A stretch of DNA of 64,000 bases, taken from contig CM034546.1 in the NCBI GenBank assembly GCA_020055645.1, forward strand, positions 10,044,001-10,108,000. Direction: 5' to 3'. Of the stretch, positions 31,001 to 39,099 are shown one piece after another. The DNA comes from Tomocerus qinae. Its lineage: Eukaryota; Arthropoda; Collembola; Entomobryomorpha; Tomoceridae. Each line of letters begins with the position of its first letter. The stretch's first letter is position 1. Both the position numbers and the translations under genes were made by a program. The notes under the pieces are model-generated. The model was not told the DNA's origin. It saw only the letters and a program-made list of their open reading frames with translations, and searched no databases.

Positions 31001-32882
31001 AAAGGAAGAATTGGCCGCACCGGCCTACTACATTGCTCATCACGCAGTTTATAAGTCGGACAGCACAACTACACCAGTTAGGGCTGTATTTGATGCTTCA
31101 GCAACAACTTCCAGTGGGAAGTCACTCAATCATTTATTGGGCAATGGACCTCCACAGCAGCTGGAACTGTATGACCTCTTGTTGCTATTTATTCGATACA
31201 AGGTTGCAGCTACTGCTGATGCTGAAAAAATGTATTGGCAATTCCGAGTTCCCAAGGAACAGTGGGATTTTCAGCGAATTTTATTTCGGGCTTCCAGGCA
31301 GGATCCGATTCAGCATTATCGAATAAAATGCTTGGTATTCGGAGCCAAGACTTCTCCGTATCTTGCTGTGAAGGGTATGAAGTATTTGGCGGAAACCAAG
31401 AAATCCGTTTATCCAGCAGGGGCAGAGGCAATTTTAAAATCATTCTACATTGATGATTATTTATCCAGTTTTGAAACTGTAAAGGAGGCGGTTAAAACGA
31501 CGATTGAAATCAAACAGATTCTGTCTCCAGCTCATCTCAATTTAAGGAAATGGACGAGCAATAATGCCGAATTTCTGGCATCTCTCCAGAATTCGGATAA
31601 ATCGACCCAGCAGCCTATTTTGATGGATGAGAATCCAGAAACAGTCAAAACTTTAGGAATGAGTTGGAACCCAAAGACTGATACTTTTTTTTATAAGGTT
31701 AATATCAACTTGGACAAAAATCATACGAAAAGGACTATACTCAGCGATATTAGTCGGATTTTTGATCCTATGGGTTACTTAGCCCCAGTCATCGTCTCAT
31801 CGAAAATTTTGATGCAGACCATATGGAAGGAAGGAACGGACTGGGACGACGAACCGACCACAGCATCTCTGACAAAATGGGAACAATTCGCAACCGAATT
31901 ACCACAATTGGAAAAAATCCAAATACCGAGATGGGTAGGTTTAACGACTAAGGGCCAGCTCCAGCTTCACGGATTCTGTGATGCATCAGAAAATGCTTTT
32001 GCGGCAGTAATCTACTTACGAACTCAGCAGGGATCAACAGTCAAATGCCATCTGGTAACAAGTAAAACCAGAGTAGCTCCAGTCAAATTGATGACCATTC
32101 CCCGGCTAGAACTCCAAGCAGCGTTACTGTTGGCTAAATTGATGCGTCACATTACCAAACTATGGCAGTTTGGAACGGAAAATGTCTATTACTGGAGCGA
32201 TTCCAGCATTACATTATCCTGGATACATTCGGATCCCCAACGACATAAAATGTTCGTGGCCAACCGAATCACTAAAATCCTGGACTTATCACAGCCATCC
32301 CAATGGATCCACGTATCTGGGCAAGAAAACCCGGCGGACTGTGCCTCCAGAGGGCTCCAACCATCCGAATTAGAAGACCACCCTTTATGGTGGCAAGGAC
32401 CCGTATGGTTGAAGGAGCCAGGGATGACAATTCCAGGATTTAACCCGATCACTTGTCACAATGACGAGACGGATGCTGAATTGAAAACTACGTTGGTAAC
32501 GACATCAACAGTCAACTCTGTCATGGATCGGGTATCCAACATATCCAGTTGGATACGAGCTGTAAAAATTGTGGCCATTCTTCTATCAATATTTCGACGG
32601 AAATCATTAAAGTCAACAGGTCATTTTTTATACTATGGCTCACAATTAAAGGAAGCCGAAACCTTTATATTTCGTCAAATTCAGCGAACCTCTTATCCCA
32701 AAATTAAGGATGACCCAACCAGCAGTGATCCATATCACCTCAAAAAATTGAGTTTACTGCGAGATAATGATGGGATCATTAGGGTGGGAGGACGCTACCC
32801 TACAATGCCAAATGCAACATTTCCCAGGATACCCGACATCCGATTCTCCTCGCCGGAAGTCACCCTCTGGTCAAGCAATTGA
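28080..32882 (+). CDS. Gag-protease-reverse transcriptase-RNase H polyprotein (BEL/Pao)
   Basis: 1600 residues in one frame. The N-terminal part is acidic and contains three exact 13-residue repeats (39-bp DNA units, 28239-28355). Then come the Gag region of DUF1759 type (about residue 327, LPTFYGDRSKW), zinc knuckles (about 602-670: CWYCNKDGADHWLRQC, CKLCLNPKHATRDC, CQVCNKRHH), an aspartic protease (LLDSGSQTSF near 718), reverse transcriptase (VRAVFDAS near 1000, YIDDYL near 1123) and the RNase H region (LHGFCDASENAF near 1300, WSDSSITLSWI near 1370). It ends at the linker before integrase. The Asp-Asp of the RT active site and the protease DSG are present, so it looks functional. The stop TGA overlaps the next ORF's ATG as TGATG. 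Confidence 0.95.
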   Translation: MSDGDGQDKRKTRSQFKAPDLRFSDIGKNPDQVAKEQLKRQREADKANQSTSAADQTTVVFPETTEADQTTVVFPETTEADQTTVVFPETTEADQSTAEFSGQTSADQAAVVVSETKQPEETLFDLFGQVIKNELEFTSESSSTSQFHSLTPSPTRDEAGAEATEETREEEVESEAQEIPEENSEDFFSSFLWLFPRIPGYLTTRTATRTRAPTVTMGEVAHRNSTTSLTARCNAITTRIMAHSATPPTLLTTAEIEVLLDRMKLLQPDLINHGTLMYSRLTDVTVPSLADAIVTYDALNDNFTASKIILLNLKKTLDSSSGQGLKPPKIELPTFYGDRSKWVTFKNSFDSLVIKCDKYSEVDRMRLLIQSLTPQEDASKKNPKLKDALGTISGLDVTSANFKIGWDRLLARFDSPHLICHSTIAPMFNSYSQLKMKSRTETGILQIVNTIKTIRQQLEAVNLGAVPLEEVLFLHFGLSMLDKETLEQFNKQLPAVGLPSLQASLDYLTKDASTISLTHQFQGDNSSKPNPPKPKGNSQVLAVQATGSGKKNKKKKGNQNFGTQGNSSGPSKPQTENKGSSGQSSNKSKSSSPERKKRKPTPFCWYCNKDGADHWLRQCQFYFRLSSIQRNQWAGDTHRCKLCLNPKHATRDCTSKYYCQVCNKRHHTTLHLDQSPASLHARSSDEEDEEDENGILATAMVKIITPQGTSDRQVRCLLDSGSQTSFVTMNLVKRLQLEVIPNKRMFSVAGASELPSPGMTQFSIISFFDPQKTFKVKAYILDEITTQVPNQAFSVGKWSHIKGLPLADPEFNKPRPIDALLSTSVYDRIIKEEKIRSPGLPSATLTELGYIISGSLRYSKTFHSHEMVLAAGTTDYDLEKFWRTEEIPEEFPFSQEEQFCEKHFYETVRILPTGRVEVSLPFLKSPEELGESLPAAMRRWYSLERRLAANSELREIYYKQILSYLDHGHMEPVPKEELAAPAYYIAHHAVYKSDSTTTPVRAVFDASATTSSGKSLNHLLGNGPPQQLELYDLLLLFIRYKVAATADAEKMYWQFRVPKEQWDFQRILFRASRQDPIQHYRIKCLVFGAKTSPYLAVKGMKYLAETKKSVYPAGAEAILKSFYIDDYLSSFETVKEAVKTTIEIKQILSPAHLNLRKWTSNNAEFLASLQNSDKSTQQPILMDENPETVKTLGMSWNPKTDTFFYKVNINLDKNHTKRTILSDISRIFDPMGYLAPVIVSSKILMQTIWKEGTDWDDEPTTASLTKWEQFATELPQLEKIQIPRWVGLTTKGQLQLHGFCDASENAFAAVIYLRTQQGSTVKCHLVTSKTRVAPVKLMTIPRLELQAALLLAKLMRHITKLWQFGTENVYYWSDSSITLSWIHSDPQRHKMFVANRITKILDLSQPSQWIHVSGQENPADCASRGLQPSELEDHPLWWQGPVWLKEPGMTIPGFNPITCHNDETDAELKTTLVTTSTVNSVMDRVSNISSWIRAVKIVAILLSIFRRKSLKSTGHFLYYGSQLKEAETFIFRQIQRTSYPKIKDDPTSSDPYHLKKLSLLRDNDGIIRVGGRYPTMPNATFPRIPDIRFSSPEVTLWSSN

Positions 32883-35800
32883 TGCTGCATACCCATCAAA
32901 CTATGGGTCATGCGGGGATTAAAAGTACGCACAATCAATTACGGCAACGATTTTGGATTCCAAATGCGGCAAAATATTTGAAAACCATTATTCATCACTG
33001 CCTGATCTGTTATCGCTTCCAAGCATCACCGACTTTACAGAAAATGGGACAGCTTCCAGCAGAAAGAGTGACACCGGCCAGGCCATTTTCTGCGACTGGA
33101 CTGGATTTTGCGGGACCTTTTTATGTCAAAACTGGACGCACTACTTCCCAGAAGGTTTACATAGCTCTATTCACTTGCATGGCTACAAGGGCTGTACATT
33201 TGGAACTAGCTTCGAGTCTCAGCATGAGCTCTTTTCTACTATGTTTACGACGTTTTATTGCACGAAGAGGAATTCCATACACGATATTTAGCGATAATGG
33301 AACGAATTTTGTCGCCGCACAAAAATACCTCAAGGACGTGACGATAAATCAATACTTGGGAAAACACGTGTCGGAGACAGGGAAAACATTGATTCCAGAT
33401 TTGGAATTACACCGAATTAAATGGAAATTTTCTCCGCCATTAGCTCCACATTTCGGAGGGATATTTGAGACCATTGTCAAACAGATTAAGCACTACCTGA
33501 AAAGGATGGCGGTCGACGATAGTTATACTTGGGAACAATTGGAATCTATTATAATTTTCGTCGAATCCATCTTGAACTCCAGACCGATAAGTCCAATTTC
33601 TAATGATCCAAATGACTTAGAACCATTGACTCCAGGGCACTTTCTAATCGGGTCAAGTCTTCTCGCACTACCGGAACCTGACTTAGGTCACCTGAAATTG
33701 AATACTTTAAATAAGTATCAATTAATCACCAGAAGGATGCAGGAAATATGGGCTCAATGGAAACAGGACTACGTGCATAACCTAATAAAGGCACAAAAAT
33801 GGAATAAAGAAACTCAAAATCTGAAACAAGGAGATATGGTATTGTTACTGGAACCAGACTCCCCCCCGTTAACCTGGAAGGTGGGACGAGTCGTGGAGAC
33901 AAAACCAGGACAAGACACTCTTGTACGAGTATGCACCGTCGAAACGGACAGTACTTATCAAGAGAAGAAAGGAAAATTGATAAAAACCTCCAAGATAATC
34001 CGAAGGGCTATCAACAAATTGGCGAAATTACCATTGGAACCAGCCATTGAGGAAGTTTCTGAACAGGCCAAGGATAGACCTAGGACTCGTTCTCAAAGCA
34101 AATACTATGATCCCAATTGGGTGACAAAAGTAATGCTATTACTCCAGATTACGGAGCAAGTGCTGAGTCAAGGCACAAATTCGGTCATCTACTCTAAAAA
34201 TTACATAGACGAGCCGAATTATGTGGAAATCTTTCCGAACTGTACCAATAATTGGATCAGCGTTCAAGAAATCCCTACTTGCCATAAATATGCGGCCTGG
34301 ATCCACTTGGACACTGACGGACAAATCTGTGCCCGAAGTAAAAGCTGTTCACATACGCAGGTAGCCGGCGATGGCCAAGACTGCCAGACTTACTCCAATC
34401 ATTGTAGAGTTTATGGCAAATCTATCAATGTGGGTAACCTCAAATGTCAGAAGAATCGGTTATCCAGTCATCATGAAGTCACCCAACAAATTAAGAATAT
34501 TAAAACTCATTTGTGTGCTATTGGAGAATATACTACACGACCGTGCAACCACTTCAGTAACACATTTGAAGAAGTACCAGTGATAATAGCAAATGGGCAG
34601 CTTTATCCAGTACGGGAATTGAAAATCCAACAGGATGCAATGCATAAGGAGATCGACTCTTATACGTGTGAAGGATCATGTAAGGAGAAGAATTGTTCCA
34701 GAGGAGCCTGCATTGGAGATAACGTCTTTTGCAATTCCTTCCCGTGTGCGATCAATGTAACGGATGGAACCGGATGCCACTGCAAATACAATGAAACAGC
34801 ATTACAGCATTACATCTCTACGGGCTCAGCGACGATCGCGCCACATTGTTGGGGACATCTGACGTTTCCAGTGAAGAGAGAAGTGGGACCACCGCCGAGT
34901 GGAAGCCGTGAGTGTAGTAACTGTGTGGTTGAATGTTCAAGGACTGGTCTCCAAATCACCACGCCAGGAATAGTTGCAAAATATATTAAGGCGTCAAAGA
35001 ATCCTGCTTATGTTTCTATTCTTCCAAATTCCGCTAGTACAGAAATAGTCTTTTCAGCTGTAATGGCTGCAGGAATAGGAAAAATTGAGGTAGAAATATA
35101 TTTTGAAAACTATGATGACCCAACCCTAAGGTCACTAATATGTCCTAGGATTCCTGTCTGTGAATTAATCACATGTCACATATGCCTCGGGCGTTGGATG
35201 AATCCTTCATGTTACAGTACGTACCATTGGATTATAGCAGCAATGGCAGGATTAGGTTTAACGACCATATTTATTCTATTACGATGGATATGGAATTTGT
35301 TTAATTGGTTATCCTGGTGGATCGTATATCCTTGTAAAAAACTGCTAAAATATAGGTTAGCCCAGAAAGGTAAACGTAAAAAAAGGCAGCTACATCCATC
35401 AGATGAGGAAGCTCAATTATTAGTAGATTTAGCACCTCAACCATACGCTCCGACTACGCAAAGAGTGAGAAGGAACTCTAAGTCGAAAGGAGCTCACATA
35501 ATAAACCTAGGCCTCATGTTTCAATTACTTACGTCAGTTTTTTCGTGTAGTAATTACGCCAGTATGAGTGCAAGTAACACTGAATGCCATTACGGAGCAG
35601 ATCAAAAAAGAACCTGTTCCGTAAGGCTGAACATGCGACTTGCACTTTCACCCATTTCACAAACCAGTTGCGTGAAAATATCTGATTCTCGTAACGGTTT
35701 ACTTGGCACGGTAGAGATACAAACTAAGGCTGTATCTTTACACTGTAACAAGGAACTCTTGTATTATGTTCCGCTCGCTACAGTCAATTGTCATTCATCC

Positions 35801-37030
35801 AGTCAATGTTATAATTTATATTCAACGGCTGAATGCAATGGATACAAATGCAGAGACTTTGGGGCAAATGACACGATAAAGGCATTTCAACATACTTCGA
35901 ATCAATTAGGATTTGGGTTTTGTCAATCCGTGCGAATTCCTTCGTGTCCGTTTTGGCTAACCAGAGATTGCGTGTTCTACAAGGTCGCATTTGAACCAAA
36001 AATCAGCACAGCATATACTGTGTTCTCTTGCCCAGAATGGACAACGGCTGTAAAAATACAGACCACGCTTCATTTAGGACAAGAAATCACGAAAAATGTC
36101 ACAACATTATATGCAGGCGAAAAGATTAGTATAAAGGATATAGATTTTACACTAATTGCAGTAAGTACGCCACCAGCTCCTATTTTGGACCAATGCATTA
36201 TAGAGAATAATAGGCAATACGCTCTGACCCCTTGTAATAAGAGAGGATCAGTAGCTCCAGGAGTTTTAGGGAAGATACAGTGTAGCAGTCGAGTTGAAGC
36301 GACTCAGGTAGCCAAAACTTGTTTTGCTAGTCAAAATCTAGTGCGGGTTATTCCAGATTCCGAAGGAATCAGGTGTCTCGCTAGCTTAGTAGACCCCAGC
36401 AAAATTATGGCTGAGAATCTATTACCCTTAAAGCTACAAGGAGGCGTATTAGTACCAACAAAGAATACAATTGCCTATGAAAGTTCGGTAGGGTCCTTGA
36501 TAGAGATTCAGTTATCTAGTTCGAATCTTCAACTTGTAAAGGAAGTAGAGGAAGCGCGCTGCGACGCTAGTTTCGCGCGACTTCAAGGTTGCTACTCATG
36601 TTCTAGTGGTAGTTTACTCACGGTATTGGCGCGCGTGGACGTAGGTCAGAATGTGGCTACTTTAGAATGCAATTCGGGTGGGTTATTTGTTCCAATACAT
36701 TTGACACAGGAATTCAAGCATTACGACTTAGTAGTAAAATTGGATATACCTGATATAGATATGATGTGTCAGCTCAAATGTGCGAAAAATACAGTTGATT
36801 TACGTGTCCAGGGTCATTTACAGTATCTACCTGATAATGATGTAAGGACGAGTGAAATGTCGATTGCTTATGACCCAGGTCCTAATCTTTCCGGATTTAA
36901 TCTATTATCCCTTACAGGCATAAGTTGGACATCGTGGATATATAGAGGTGTAATTTTATTTATGGTAGGACTACTGGCATTAAGTTTGGCCATTTCCACT
37001 ACAAAACTTGCGGTCAAGAAACTTCTATAA
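32882..37030 (+). CDS. Integrase fused to a two-part envelope glycoprotein
   Basis: ATG 32882 overlaps the preceding stop (TGATG). Residues 1-50 hold the HHCC zinc finger (HTHQTMGH, CLIC). The catalytic core has Asp near 74 (GLDFAGPF), Asp near 136 (FSDNGTNF) and Glu near 195 (FGGIFE), followed by the C-terminal domain seen in BEL integrases. From about residue 415 the frame continues without a break into a Cys-rich, glycosylated ectodomain. After it come a hydrophobic membrane region (35226-35336), a KGKRKKRQ furin-like site, a second Cys-rich ectodomain and a final membrane helix (36930-37000) with a short basic tail. The second half has the CVFYKVAF..YTVFSCPEW pattern reminiscent of phlebovirus Gc fusion proteins. 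Env would mediate membrane entry. It has no separate start, so splicing or proteolysis is expected. Confidence 0.9.
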   Translation: MLHTHQTMGHAGIKSTHNQLRQRFWIPNAAKYLKTIIHHCLICYRFQASPTLQKMGQLPAERVTPARPFSATGLDFAGPFYVKTGRTTSQKVYIALFTCMATRAVHLELASSLSMSSFLLCLRRFIARRGIPYTIFSDNGTNFVAAQKYLKDVTINQYLGKHVSETGKTLIPDLELHRIKWKFSPPLAPHFGGIFETIVKQIKHYLKRMAVDDSYTWEQLESIIIFVESILNSRPISPISNDPNDLEPLTPGHFLIGSSLLALPEPDLGHLKLNTLNKYQLITRRMQEIWAQWKQDYVHNLIKAQKWNKETQNLKQGDMVLLLEPDSPPLTWKVGRVVETKPGQDTLVRVCTVETDSTYQEKKGKLIKTSKIIRRAINKLAKLPLEPAIEEVSEQAKDRPRTRSQSKYYDPNWVTKVMLLLQITEQVLSQGTNSVIYSKNYIDEPNYVEIFPNCTNNWISVQEIPTCHKYAAWIHLDTDGQICARSKSCSHTQVAGDGQDCQTYSNHCRVYGKSINVGNLKCQKNRLSSHHEVTQQIKNIKTHLCAIGEYTTRPCNHFSNTFEEVPVIIANGQLYPVRELKIQQDAMHKEIDSYTCEGSCKEKNCSRGACIGDNVFCNSFPCAINVTDGTGCHCKYNETALQHYISTGSATIAPHCWGHLTFPVKREVGPPPSGSRECSNCVVECSRTGLQITTPGIVAKYIKASKNPAYVSILPNSASTEIVFSAVMAAGIGKIEVEIYFENYDDPTLRSLICPRIPVCELITCHICLGRWMNPSCYSTYHWIIAAMAGLGLTTIFILLRWIWNLFNWLSWWIVYPCKKLLKYRLAQKGKRKKRQLHPSDEEAQLLVDLAPQPYAPTTQRVRRNSKSKGAHIINLGLMFQLLTSVFSCSNYASMSASNTECHYGADQKRTCSVRLNMRLALSPISQTSCVKISDSRNGLLGTVEIQTKAVSLHCNKELLYYVPLATVNCHSSSQCYNLYSTAECNGYKCRDFGANDTIKAFQHTSNQLGFGFCQSVRIPSCPFWLTRDCVFYKVAFEPKISTAYTVFSCPEWTTAVKIQTTLHLGQEITKNVTTLYAGEKISIKDIDFTLIAVSTPPAPILDQCIIENNRQYALTPCNKRGSVAPGVLGKIQCSSRVEATQVAKTCFASQNLVRVIPDSEGIRCLASLVDPSKIMAENLLPLKLQGGVLVPTKNTIAYESSVGSLIEIQLSSSNLQLVKEVEEARCDASFARLQGCYSCSSGSLLTVLARVDVGQNVATLECNSGGLFVPIHLTQEFKHYDLVVKLDIPDIDMMCQLKCAKNTVDLRVQGHLQYLPDNDVRTSEMSIAYDPGPNLSGFNLLSLTGISWTSWIYRGVILFMVGLLALSLAISTTKLAVKKLL

Positions 37031-37200
37031 AAACACCCGTGTCCAACGCCTCACTCTCAAAAAAGAGAGAGTGATTAGGTCATAGATTAAGGAAATAAGT
37101 TACGGAAATAATTTAAAGATAATACTCACTTTTCTAAATTGGTTCCACTACCTCAGTATGCACGTAGCCACCTACGAGTACGCATAAATTCATTTTCAAT

Positions 37201-37692
37201 ATGTTCCCTCCCGAACAAAAAGAGTTTCTCGAAACTGTAGACGAATATCCACCCAGGGAAGAGCCGGATAGACCTGAAATTATAGTTGCTCCAACACCAG
37301 TCAATCCCTTCACATTACTAAGGAGGGAAGAAACTCAACCTGAGTTTTTAGATTATTTCTACCATCCTAGTGCCGTGTACGGACGCACCGGATCCTATAG
37401 TGAATTTAACCAGGCTTACTGGGCCTTCTATCAATCAGTACAGAACAGTTGGGGATCTCTCCTTACCGAATTGCAAAGTGTGAGACGGCAAAACCGGGAT
37501 CTCACTCGTCAGGTAGCTTCCACTGCTACTGAAAGGGAAGCTGAGTTAAATCGTGCAGTTGAATCACGAGATCGTGAAATTATTATACTTAACGAAGATA
37601 TACGACAACTTCGTAGTGAACTGCATGAGCAAACTCAACCTTTGGAGCAGGGAAACATTGTTCTAGCTGAAGACGAGGATTGGGAATCATAA
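37201..37692 (+). CDS. Accessory ORF 1 of the BEL/Pao element, coiled coil
   Basis: 163 residues from ATG 37201, 170 bp after env. The N-terminal part is acidic and Pro-rich. A PEFL motif is at 47-50 and a Ser-Trp at 83-84, then a predicted coiled coil (about 85-145) rich in Glu, Arg and Gln, and an acidic tail. The next ORF has the same PEFL and Ser-Trp 36 residues apart, followed by a coiled coil, so the two are duplicates. No known family. A polypyrimidine stretch ending CTACCTCAG near 37155 could be the splice acceptor for its mRNA. The position matches that of regulatory genes in complex retroviruses; the function is unknown. Confidence 0.75.
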   Translation: MFPPEQKEFLETVDEYPPREEPDRPEIIVAPTPVNPFTLLRREETQPEFLDYFYHPSAVYGRTGSYSEFNQAYWAFYQSVQNSWGSLLTELQSVRRQNRDLTRQVASTATEREAELNRAVESRDREIIILNEDIRQLRSELHEQTQPLEQGNIVLAEDEDWES

Positions 37693-37784
37693 AAAACCAG
37701 TCTATATTTGTTGAGCAGTTGTGTCGTGTGGTGCGTTCACGTATCTTAATTTGGTTCCATTAAGGAATTAAGAAACTTCTTATT

Positions 37785-38237
37785 ATGCCTCCGATCCGGC
37801 GCGTAGTGTCACGGAATGTGCCGGAAGGCCCTGAGAACAGTTTTTTAGATGCCATTCGTGATAGTCTACTTACAATTCAAGAGTCAAACCCTGAATTTCT
37901 TGAATCACAATATTCTCCGTCTCACATTTCTGACACAATAAACACAGCCGAAGAATATGCAACAGCCTACGATAAATTGCACGAGTTGGCTCAGCGTTCT
38001 TGGCGTTCCATGGTGGTGGAAATGATGAGACAAAGGAGAAAGATAGCAGCTCAGAACAGACAGCTTAAGGCTTCTAGTTCTCAAAGAGAGAAGTCCACTA
38101 TCAAGGAGCTAGAAGATTTAAAGGTGAATATGGGCAAACTAAAAGAGAAATATGAAAATGAAATAGTAAAAAGAGAGAACGCAGAAAAAGAATGGGGTGA
38201 GATATTAGAATTTATGAACGAAGATAATCCAGAGTAG
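37785..38237 (+). CDS. Accessory ORF 2 of the BEL/Pao element, paralog of accessory ORF 1
   Basis: 150 residues from ATG 37785. Basic N-terminus (PPIRRVVSR), PEFL at 36-39, Ser-Trp at 72-73, QNRQL near 90, then a long Lys/Glu-rich coiled coil to about 145 and an acidic end. It aligns with accessory ORF 1 over the PEFL to QNR region with a 4-residue difference inside the helix. Both ORFs are preceded by an ATTTGGTTCCA-like word, so the duplication included upstream DNA. The basic N-terminus could be a nuclear-targeting or RNA-binding patch. Function unknown. Confidence 0.75.
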   Translation: MPPIRRVVSRNVPEGPENSFLDAIRDSLLTIQESNPEFLESQYSPSHISDTINTAEEYATAYDKLHELAQRSWRSMVVEMMRQRRKIAAQNRQLKASSSQREKSTIKELEDLKVNMGKLKEKYENEIVKRENAEKEWGEILEFMNEDNPE

Positions 38238-38632
38238 GTTTAAAAAACTTAAAATTATTTTGACCTAATCTCTGTTTTTTATCATACATAGAATTAATGC
38301 CACTTAGAGGGATTTTCTGTAGTTATAATATAAGTTAATCTATGATTTAGAATAATTAATACTTATATATACTATATGACATTATTATGACAATAAGTAA
38401 GCTCAATTTAATCTGGTAATGGGTTCTTTTATTTTTCATTTAATTCAACCATTCAAAAAACGGTGCAATTATAGACGAAATTCCCACGGTCATCAGTAAT
38501 AAGTACCAAGTGGGTGGGCTCTGCGGCTAGGTTCATGGTTAGTAACCATGAACATGAGGTGTCGGGGCAGATTAAGGCCCGCACTAAAAATAGCAATAAA
38601 ATAATCTAATTCATACATTTTTGTCGTTTAAT
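38238..38632. other. 3' region of the BEL/Pao element between convergent genes
   Basis: Non-coding on both strands. It lies between the end of accessory ORF 2 (plus strand) and the end of the antisense peptide gene (minus strand), and holds a perfect hairpin at 38531-38553. On plus, AATAAAATAATC occurs near 38595. On minus, ATTAAA (38627-38632) directly follows the peptide stop codon and could be its poly(A) signal. Confidence 0.55.
38531..38553. repeat. Perfect hairpin, 10-bp stem, 3-nt loop
   Basis: GTTCATGGTT, AGT, AACCATGAAC. It sits between two convergent transcription units inside the retroelement. It may be an RNA structure of the viral 3' untranslated region or a transcription boundary. 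Confidence 0.8.
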
Positions 38633-38913
38633 TTATATATATGTGGTCTTACCCGCAAGGGTAGGTTGGAACAAAAAAGGGAGGTACGCCCGCTTCAAAC
38701 AGAAGAGTTTGTTGTGAGTGACTACGAAGTAACGTAGTCCAAGTGAGTCTGTCTGACAAAACTCACAACTTCTTTCGATGAGGCGCCGGGTATGAAAAAC
38801 CGCACCGGCTATCCCCACCAGCAGCAAACACAACATAATAACCTGAAAAGAAAATTAAAATGTTCATTTAATTGCTTTTAACTATCAATGAATTAACTGG
38901 GCTTTACCTTCAT
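38633..38913 (-). CDS. Antisense two-exon gene for a small secreted peptide, inside the retroelement
   Basis: On the minus strand, ATGAAG (38913-38908) is followed by a GTAAAG donor, a 65-nt intron (38907-38843) ending TTTTCTTTTCAG, and exon 2 (38842-38633). The spliced product is 71 residues. It begins MKVIMLCLLLVGIAGA, a textbook signal peptide with a likely cut after AGA. The mature part is about 55 residues, basic, with three Cys (SCEFC and LFC) and possible dibasic sites (TRR, LKR). A two-codon first exon followed by a short intron is common in arthropod secreted and cuticle-type genes. A TATA box, an initiator and ATTAAA frame the gene. No family is recognised; it looks like a host-type gene carried by the element. 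It has not been shown to be expressed. Confidence 0.6.
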
Positions 38914-38944
38914 GATAGAAAGAACAAGTTGAAGTCCTCTAGTT

Positions 38945-38978
38945 GAATGAACATGCTGATAGCCTCCAGGTTTATATA
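38945..38978 (-). promoter_or_regulatory. Core promoter of the antisense peptide gene
   Basis: Minus-strand TATATAAA (38978-38971) is followed 30 nt downstream by TCATTC (38950-38945), an exact match to the arthropod initiator TCAKTY with its A at 38948. The predicted 5' untranslated region is about 35 nt to the ATG at 38913. Confidence 0.6.
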
Positions 38979-39086
38979 GTGCTAATTATAAGCTGACTTA
39001 GCAGAATAGGAATCATCGTATGATTCTTAGGCAGCAAAAAATTTGTACATGTTGGAATTTTGGTAATCTCTTCGGAACCAGGGTCC

Positions 39087-39099
39087 GAGGGTGGGAGGA
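39087..39099 (+). promoter_or_regulatory. Polypurine tract of the BEL/Pao element
   Basis: GAGGGTGGGAGGA directly abuts the 3' LTR. It is the expected primer for plus-strand DNA synthesis; one T interrupts the purine run. Confidence 0.85.

Noticed and set aside
32795..32880. Classical -1 slippery heptamer at the pol-integrase junction
   Set aside because: No X XXY YYZ in the pol frame was found in the linker; the mechanism is left open.
28520..36000. Numerous short ORFs in other frames across the BEL/Pao coding region
   Set aside because: They are shadows of the two large ORFs, which carry all recognisable domains.
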